27,138 nt of DNA from an uncultured Acidobacteriota bacterium (GTDB taxonomy: Bacteria > Acidobacteriota > Terriglobia > UBA7540). Position 1 is the first letter of the stretch; each line of letters begins with the position of its first letter. A program made the position numbers and the translations under genes. The stretch spans positions 1 to 27,138 of the forward strand of contig CALCEB010000131.1 of assembly GCA_937900045.1 (NCBI GenBank), read 5' to 3'. Shown piece by piece: positions 26,539-27,138 of the stretch. Under the pieces are notes generated by a model that searched no databases, was not told the DNA's origin, and saw nothing but the letters and a program-made list of their open reading frames with translations.

Positions 26539-27138
26539 ATGAGACACCGTTCCTGGTTAGCTCTTGCGGGGGGGGGGGGGTAACTCTTCTCACTGTTCTT
26601 TTGCTTTCCCGCCACGTTTCACGCGCTCACGCCCAGTCCGTGCCGGGCGCTTCGTCCTCGTCTTGCTGTAGTGAACAGAGCATTGCGCCGCGCGAGGTGG
26701 ACTTTCCCTATTACACGCTGCAGGGCGGCTACCAGTCCATGCTCAATCTGGTGAGCGATTCGCCGCATCCCATCGACCTGAGCATCGTGCTTTACGGCGC
26801 TTTGGGCCATTCGGCTATTGCGCCGCCTTATACCATCCAGCCCCAGCAGAAATTGGCCCTCGATATGGGGCAGCTTTTGGGTAAGATGGGACTGAACCCG
26901 GAGGGCGAGTTTAGCCAGGGATCGATTGCCGTCTATTTCGAGGGTACGATCATGCCGGTGGTCGGGCAGGTGACCATTCAGAATCCCGCAATGCGCCTAG
27001 TTCACGAGGCCGAGATGGTGGAGAATGATCCTGGCCGTTCGGACATCCCGGCCGTGCTCGACGGCCTCTGGTGGGGACTCGGTGGCGGGCGGGATGCCGT
27101 GATCGAAGTGGCGAACATGAGTAGCGGGCAGGTGACGG
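26539..27138 (+). CDS. Secreted beta-repeat protein, runs off the window, frame-shifted by a G tract
   Basis: AAGGGGG lies just before the ATG. The start MRHRSWLALA runs into 13 G residues (26568-26580) and then TAA, so as written only 14 codons are read. With 14 (or 11) G the frame joins VTLLTVLLLSRHVSRAHA-QS, completing a signal peptide, and continues with no stop to the window's end. The body has QSMLNLVSDSPHPIDLSIVLYGA (broken here as QSMLNLVSDSP, DLSIVLYGA), PYTIQPQQKLALDMGQLL, SQGSIAVYFEGT, then SDIPAVLDGLWWGLGGG and AVIEVANMSSGQV. It belongs with the fragment at 4616-5107, a tandem beta-module family of exported acidobacterial proteins. Function unknown, probably surface-exposed. Confidence 0.65.
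26568..26580. repeat. Homopolymer of 13 G inside a signal peptide
   Basis: Uninterrupted G13 beginning at codon 10. The paralogous position in copy 1 has only six G (3235-3240 region) and is in frame. Tracts of this length are prone to slipped-strand changes. Here a one-base gain would restore the protein, and the present length gives an immediate stop. Homopolymer miscalling is a real alternative. Confidence 0.7.

Overview
The window looks like soil Acidobacteriota DNA. This is an inference from gene content (FecR/tryptophan-glycine surface protein, secreted 'FLxxHP' repeat protein, amidohydrolases with CIA30 tails, dense palindromic repeats) and moderately high GC; there is no rRNA or marker gene to prove it. 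No tRNA, rRNA, CRISPR array, transposase or integrase was recognised.

Layout. 1-1031: AT-richer region without a recognisable gene, holding a 16-bp palindrome and an imperfect direct repeat. 1032-2932 (+): thioredoxin reductase then monofunctional proline dehydrogenase. 2956-5107 (+): a decayed locus for a secreted repeat protein, with its promoter and leader, a truncated signal peptide, a frameshifted Tat-signal gene, a small membrane ORF and an orphan C-terminal piece. 5108-5459: palindromes. 5460-6083 (-): secreted FLxxHP repeat protein behind a textbook sigma-54 promoter. 6446-10721 (+): defence island made of a type IIG restriction-methylation enzyme, a membrane-anchored TIR protein, an overlapping PIN-domain protein and a relic 3' end of a second, diverged type IIG gene. 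10915-12789 (+): FecR-domain secreted protein. 13177-18644 (-): YgfZ/GcvT-like protein, a CopD-like membrane protein and cobalamin-dependent methionine synthase. 19019-22795 (-): ABC-2 exporter whose permease is fused to an amidohydrolase and a CIA30 domain, preceded by its ATPase. 23060-23740 (-): two-TM protein with a CxPxDCDWG domain. 24170-25051 (+): DUF1684 gene with an in-frame amber stop. 25671-26222 (+): lytic transglycosylase lacking a normal start. 26539 to the edge (+): second copy of the secreted repeat protein, switched off by a 13-G tract in its signal peptide.

How the parts relate. The most promising candidate system is the restriction enzyme-TIR-PIN cluster. TIR and PIN overlap by one base and so are probably co-translated, and they lie between two type IIG 3' ends. 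The second notable object is the permease-amidohydrolase-CIA30 fusion with a dedicated ATPase, which predicts a hydrolase tethered outside the membrane to an exporter. The third is the pair of secreted repeat-protein loci at the two ends, which share promoter and leader and are both out of frame, one by decay and one by a potentially reversible G tract. Modular palindromes occupy almost every intergenic gap; their hairpin stems change between copies while remaining self-complementary.
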